A stretch of DNA of 6,614 nucleotides from Acidobacteriota bacterium. Its GTDB lineage: Bacteria > Acidobacteriota > Vicinamibacteria > Vicinamibacterales > SCN-69-37. Below the pieces are notes generated by a model. The model was given only the letters and a program-made list of their open reading frames with translations, did not search any database and was not told where the DNA came from. The stretch lies in the NCBI GenBank assembly GCA_024653875.1, contig JANLHE010000129.1:1-6614 (forward strand), written 5' to 3'. The translations under genes and the position numbers were made by a program. Positions 3,946-6,614 of the stretch are shown one piece after another. The first letter of the stretch is position 1. Every line of letters starts with the position of its first letter.

Positions 3946-6614
3946 TGCGGGGTCAGCGACTGGTGACGGCCTGTGTGGTGCTGGCCGCGTGGCCTGGTCT
4001 GGCCTGGGCGGCACCGCAACTCACTGACACAACGTCCGCCATTCGAGTACGGGTCACCGCGCCGGCGCCGGTGGTGGTTCGCCTGGACGCCGATGCGGTG
4101 CCGCAGCGGGTGCTGCAGGTCAGCGGGTTGCGGCAGGTGGCCTCGTTCGCGGGGTTGACGCCGGGCGCCTACCGCGTGGTGGTGGAGTTGCCTGGACGTC
4201 CCGCGAGCAGTCTTGAGATCACCGTGGGCCCGCGCGAACACGTCACGCTTCACGCAGCGATCGGTGAGGGCGCGGGAGACGAGTCGCGCCTGGAAGTGAC
4301 GGATCGCGCGCGCAACGGCGAGGGCGCGGACCTCGATGCGCGGTGGCTGCGGGATCTGCCGGAGGGCGACCAGGTGTGGTCGCTCGTGGAAACCGCCGTG
4401 CCCTTTGTCATCACCGACCGCATGGACAACGGCGGCACCAGCACGGGGCGCACGCCGGTGATGGGCAGCCGCGGTGCGTCCTGGGCCACGACGTCTGTCT
4501 CCTTTGGGGGCATGCGCGCGCTGGAGCCCAATCGCGTCGGCCTCATGCCATTCGCACCGGATGCCACCGCCGCAAGCGCCATCAGCGTCACGTCTGGCCT
4601 GACGCCCGTCGAGGCCGACACGCCCGGGGTCATCGTGGCGCTGACGCCGCGGCGTCCCGGCGCGGGGCGCCACGGGTCGGCACAGGCCTCGTTGACCGCG
4701 CCCAGGATGGTGGCCGTCAATCCGTACCTGGATGCGCCGGCCATCACACGGCTTTCGTCGTTTCGCGACGTCGGCCTTCAGCTGAGCGGACCGCTCACCG
4801 GGCGCGCGGGGCTGCTGGTGTCAGTGGTCTCCACCCGTGCCGAGTATTCCGAGCGCGCGCTGCCGCAGCTGTGGAACTCCGAGGCGGACTCACTGTTCGC
4901 GCACCTGGTGGCACGTCCGTCGGAGAGCCAGCAGGTCCGCGTGATCGCGGCGGGGCAGCGCGTGGCGGCCCCTTTCGAAGAGCGGCGTCAGTTCGTCAAC
5001 AGGCAGGTCAGCGAGCAGGGCCGGTTCCTGCAGGCCCACGCCACGTGGGAGCGCGTGACCGCCGGTGGCGCGCGGGCGTCTGTGTCGCTCGGGGCGCAAC
5101 GGGGCACGTTCACGCCGGAGTTCACGAGTTCCGACGGGGGCACGGTCGATCGGGTGACCGAGGGCGTGGTGCCTCGGCCGGTCTCCTCCAGCGTCTCGTC
5201 GCAGTGGGACGCAAGGGCCACGTTCGCACCACGAGTGCTCACACTCGGTCGCACGACGCACGAGTGGCGTGCCGGGGTGGATCTGCGCCGCGCCAGTGGC
5301 ACCATGGAGGTGCTGGCGCTGCCGGACGTGGCCGAGCAGGTGGGCGGGTATGCCGCTCGCGTGTGGAGGCCGGTGGGCCCCGTCGCGGACTCCCATCGCA
5401 CCGTGACGCACACGTCGGGCTATCTCGCGAATCGCATGGACCTTGGCGCCAACCTGACCGTGGATGCAGGGGTGCGTGTCGATCTCGCGGACGGCTCCGC
5501 GGCGGGCGCCGGCACCGGCATCAGCTGGAGGGCCGTGTCTCCGCGCCTGTCGTTCCGCTGGGCGCGCGGGCCCATCGGCCTGTATGGCGGCGCGGGGCTC
5601 TATTCGGATCCGCTCGCGCTCTCCCTGCTGAGTCACGGTGACCCGGGCGAGGCGACGGCCGATGTGCATCGCTGGCATGACCTTGATGGCGACGGGCGCT
5701 TCGACCCGGGCGAGCAGGGGGTGCTCGTGTCCCGCGCCGGCCGCGGGGCGGCGGTGGCGTCCATCGACCCGGACCTGCGGGGCCCGAGGACGTTTGAGCG
5801 CCTGGTCGGCCTCGAGTTGCGCTATCGGCGCCTGCTCACCATGCGCACGTCGTTCATCTGGCGCAACCAGACTTCGCTCATCGGCTCGGTCAATACGGGC
5901 GTGCCGTTCTCGAGTTACCGCGAGGTGCAGATCCCGGACGCCGGCGGGGACTGGGACGGCCCGGCCGACGACCTGCTGCTGACGGTGTACGACCGGCTCC
6001 CGGCGAGCTTCGGCAAGGACGCGTATCTGCTCACCAACCCCACGGACGCCAACGCGTTCTACGAGGGCATCGAGCAGACGTGGGAGATCACCACGCGCCG
6101 GTTGCTGATGGTGTTCGGCGCCACGGCCTACCGGACCGGCACCTGGGGGGGCGACCCCGGGTTCGGTCCCCTCGAGAACGATCAGAACGTCATTGGCGAG
6201 CGCTGGGAGCGGCCCAATGCCGCGCCCGTGCTGCAGGGACGCGGATTCTTCGACCGGGCCTACGTGGGCAAGTGGTCGGGCAGCTACCGCGCGCCCGGGG
6301 ACATCACGTTCGGGTTCACCGCGCGCTATCAGGACGGACAACCCTTCTCACGGGTGGTGGTGGCGCAGGGACTCTCGACCGGTCCCGAGATGGTCCACGC
6401 CTATTGGATGGGCCGCACCCGCTTCACCTACACCCTGACGTTGAACACGCGCATCGAAAAGGGTTTCACGATCGGCGGACGCCGCGCCGCCATCCGGGTT
6501 GACGTCTTCAACGCCACGCAGCATCGCAACGAGGTGGAGGAGGACGTGCTCACCACCCCGCAGTTCCGCCGCTCCTCCGCGGTGCAGCCGCCGCTGACGG
6601 TGCGCGTCGGCTTT
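3945..6614 (+). CDS. TonB-dependent receptor-like outer-membrane protein, partial (3' end beyond window)
   Basis: The frame is open for 890 residues to the window edge. A signal peptide covers residues 1-22, with a basic start, hydrophobic core and AWA-AP cleavage site. Residues about 30-105 resemble a carboxypeptidase-regulatory-like beta domain (FAGLTPGAYRVVVELPG at 68-84). A divergent plug-like region follows at about 130-255, with RWLRDLPEGDQVWSLV and MGSRGASWATTSVSFGG. The rest is rich in alternating beta segments with aromatic girdle residues, as in a 22-strand barrel. Such receptors move large ligands across the outer membrane with TonB energy. No clear TonB box is visible and the substrate cannot be told. 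A perfect EF-hand loop lies at 579-590. The last visible residues (LTVRVGF) look like the final barrel strand, so only a few residues are probably missing. The gene is coupled to sppA by TGATG. Alternatives are a non-transporting barrel or adhesin-like protein. Confidence 0.85.
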   Translation, partial: MRGQRLVTACVVLAAWPGLAWAAPQLTDTTSAIRVRVTAPAPVVVRLDADAVPQRVLQVSGLRQVASFAGLTPGAYRVVVELPGRPASSLEITVGPREHVTLHAAIGEGAGDESRLEVTDRARNGEGADLDARWLRDLPEGDQVWSLVETAVPFVITDRMDNGGTSTGRTPVMGSRGASWATTSVSFGGMRALEPNRVGLMPFAPDATAASAISVTSGLTPVEADTPGVIVALTPRRPGAGRHGSAQASLTAPRMVAVNPYLDAPAITRLSSFRDVGLQLSGPLTGRAGLLVSVVSTRAEYSERALPQLWNSEADSLFAHLVARPSESQQVRVIAAGQRVAAPFEERRQFVNRQVSEQGRFLQAHATWERVTAGGARASVSLGAQRGTFTPEFTSSDGGTVDRVTEGVVPRPVSSSVSSQWDARATFAPRVLTLGRTTHEWRAGVDLRRASGTMEVLALPDVAEQVGGYAARVWRPVGPVADSHRTVTHTSGYLANRMDLGANLTVDAGVRVDLADGSAAGAGTGISWRAVSPRLSFRWARGPIGLYGGAGLYSDPLALSLLSHGDPGEATADVHRWHDLDGDGRFDPGEQGVLVSRAGRGAAVASIDPDLRGPRTFERLVGLELRYRRLLTMRTSFIWRNQTSLIGSVNTGVPFSSYREVQIPDAGGDWDGPADDLLLTVYDRLPASFGKDAYLLTNPTDANAFYEGIEQTWEITTRRLLMVFGATAYRTGTWGGDPGFGPLENDQNVIGERWERPNAAPVLQGRGFFDRAYVGKWSGSYRAPGDITFGFTARYQDGQPFSRVVVAQGLSTGPEMVHAYWMGRTRFTYTLTLNTRIEKGFTIGGRRAAIRVDVFNATQHRNEVEEDVLTTPQFRRSSAVQPPLTVRVGF
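5679..5714 (+). other. EF-hand calcium-binding loop encoded in the receptor-like gene
   Basis: Residues 579-590 of the receptor-like protein read DLDGDGRFDPGE. Acidic ligands sit at loop positions 1, 3, 5 and 9, glycine at 6, a hydrophobic residue at 8 and the bidentate Glu at 12, matching the canonical 12-residue EF-hand loop. It lies between barrel segments, preceded by HRWH and followed by a short hydrophobic strand, so it is probably in a surface loop. Calcium binding is inferred from the motif only. Confidence 0.7.

Noticed and set aside
1246..4014. A 922-codon open frame on the reverse strand across crcB, the tRNA and sppA
   Set aside because: It runs antisense through three well-supported genes and a tRNA, its composition is Arg/His/Ala-rich low-complexity sequence, and no family is recognisable. 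Long antisense frames are expected in such GC-rich DNA.
4343..5641. A 432-codon forward open frame overlapping the receptor-like gene
   Set aside because: It is out of frame with the supported protein, rich in Arg/Gly/His, and has no recognisable domain or ribosome-binding site.
4890..6341. A 483-codon reverse-strand open frame inside the receptor-like gene
   Set aside because: It is the antisense shadow of a frame with signal peptide, domain order and codon use that fit a real gene; its product is Arg/Pro/Ala-rich with no motif.

Overview
This is a high-GC bacterial window with tightly packed genes. It holds six protein genes, two of them cut by the window ends, and one tRNA. The best guess for the source is an Acidobacteriota-type organism, possibly Vicinamibacteria. 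That rests on the very GC-rich third codon positions, and on a large outer-membrane receptor-like protein that pairs a small N-terminal carboxypeptidase-regulatory-like domain with a divergent plug and a barrel containing a W-x-D-x-x-G-D motif. I have seen this design in that phylum. The assignment is an inference and no marker gene proves it.

Layout from left to right. The 5' part of a uridine kinase gene (udk) runs leftward out of the window. It diverges from a rightward pair made of an atypical short-chain dehydrogenase/reductase (SDR) and a CrcB/Fluc fluoride channel, which overlap by 4 bases. The 45-base gap between udk and the SDR carries two opposed -10-like hexamers that share bases. 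The fluoride channel converges, 11 bases apart, on a leftward small helix-hairpin-helix protein of the Cdd1 type. That gene diverges from a complete tRNA-Leu(CAG) with encoded CCA, and a perfect TATAAT lies between them in a small palindrome. Thirty-two bases after the tRNA comes a signal peptide peptidase (sppA, family S49, 67K-type tandem form) with both catalytic residues. Its stop codon overlaps the start of a TonB-dependent-receptor-like outer-membrane protein that is still open at the right edge.

How the genes may work together. The SDR and fluoride channel look like one translationally coupled unit. SppA and the receptor-like protein look like a second envelope-related unit, possibly read through from the tRNA promoter. 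udk and the Cdd1-like gene are housekeeping or unknown genes on the other strand. I see no mobile element, CRISPR array, phage gene, toxin-antitoxin pair or defence system. No stretch over 300 bases lacks a gene. The observations most worth checking are the SDR lacking the canonical catalytic residues, the perfect EF-hand loop inside the outer-membrane protein, the two compact bidirectional promoter islands, and the possible tRNA-sppA joint transcript. I do not see evidence of a wholly new system here.
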